Under the pieces are notes generated by a model, which worked only from the letters and a program-made list of their open reading frames with translations, ran no database searches and had not been told where the DNA came from. The translations under genes and the position numbers were made by a program. 6,916 nucleotides of DNA, taken from contig JAZPZS010000086.1 of the NCBI GenBank assembly GCA_045544835.1, forward strand, positions 1 to 6,916, in the 5' to 3' direction. How positions within the stretch are numbered: the first letter of the stretch is position 1; each line of letters starts with the position of its first letter. The stretch is from UBA1189 sp045544835. Its GTDB lineage: Bacteria; Bacteroidota; Bacteroidia; Bacteroidales; Bacteroidaceae. Shown piece after piece: positions 6,683 to 6,916 of this stretch.

Positions 6683-6901
6683 TTACGGGTCGCCCAGGTA
6701 CTTGACGATGGTTTTTACTTGTGCCCGCGTGAAGATGCGGTCGCCCTCCTTGTAGCCCTGTTTTTGTAGGGCATTCCATAGGCCGCGCGTGCGATGCAGG
6801 TCTCTGTTGAAGAGGCGCACGGCGGAACTATATTCCCTATCGGGGTAATACTCCTCGGCCAATTCGCCGAAGCCGTAGGTGGTGATATTGAATCGTGCCA
6901 T
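6683..6901 (-). CDS. DUF4248-type small protein
   Basis: 72-aa soluble protein with no signal peptide or membrane segment. The pattern ITTYGFGELAEEYYPD near the N-terminus, a basic middle (VRLFNRDLHRTRGLW), GY with a charged stretch, FTRAQVKTIV and a C-terminal YLGDP match, from memory, the DUF4248 family found in Bacteroidales, whose members end in similar 'FTp.QV..IV..LGeP' segments. Its function is unknown; the basic helical character would fit nucleic-acid or protein binding, but that is inference. In Bacteroides such genes often lie near HU-like DNA-binding proteins and N-acetylmuramoyl-alanine amidases, which here would be beyond the right edge. The ATG at 6901 gives the expected family length; only 15 bases upstream are visible (CTCATC just before the ATG, no Shine-Dalgarno), so its promoter lies outside. 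Confidence 0.8.
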   Translation of the reverse strand: MARFNITTYGFGELAEEYYPDREYSSAVRLFNRDLHRTRGLWNALQKQGYKEGDRIFTRAQVKTIVKYLGDP

Positions 6902-6916
6902 GATGAGAGTTTTGAG

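Overview
This window looks like an ordinary chromosomal segment of a Bacteroidales bacterium (Bacteroides/Prevotella-like). The evidence is a threonine-pathway pair in which a phosphoglycerate-mutase-like protein follows a fused aspartate kinase/homoserine dehydrogenase, a DUF4248-type small protein (a Bacteroidales family), a PL11 rhamnogalacturonan lyase typical of plant-glycan degraders, a candidate promoter close to the Bacteroidetes form (TTG-N20-TAnnTTTn), and no Shine-Dalgarno sequences. The coding DNA is GC-rich at third positions, which produces long antisense open frames that are not genes.

Left part, + strand: the 3' part of thrA, cut by the window edge and missing roughly the first 65-70 codons. 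It is followed after 109 bp by a 402-aa alkaline-phosphatase-superfamily protein of the kind annotated as archaeal-type phosphoglycerate mutase or 'proposed homoserine kinase'. Together they would turn aspartate-4-semialdehyde into homoserine and then probably O-phosphohomoserine. The expected next gene, thrC, is not present: a convergent gene begins 28 bp later.

Middle and right, - strand (listed in transcription order from the right edge): a complete 72-aa DUF4248-type protein, a 191-bp spacer with a strong hairpin and a plausible promoter, a secreted PL11 rhamnogalacturonan lyase (617 aa), and then a PanE/ApbA-type ketopantoate reductase (333 aa) 43 bp downstream. The lyase and PanE may share a transcript but have no obvious metabolic link. 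No SusC/SusD or regulator accompanies the lyase here.

The most unusual part is the 109-bp spacer between thrA and the mutase-like gene. It is built from heptamer units: a purine-rich arm (2255-2282) and a 54-nt uninterrupted pyrimidine tract (2301-2354) made of seven tandem TTCCCTY-like heptamers that ends one base before the start codon. The two arms are complementary over 12 bases, so the leader RNA could fold back next to the start site. I did not find a clearly new multi-gene system; no CRISPR array, tRNA, rRNA or insertion sequence was seen.
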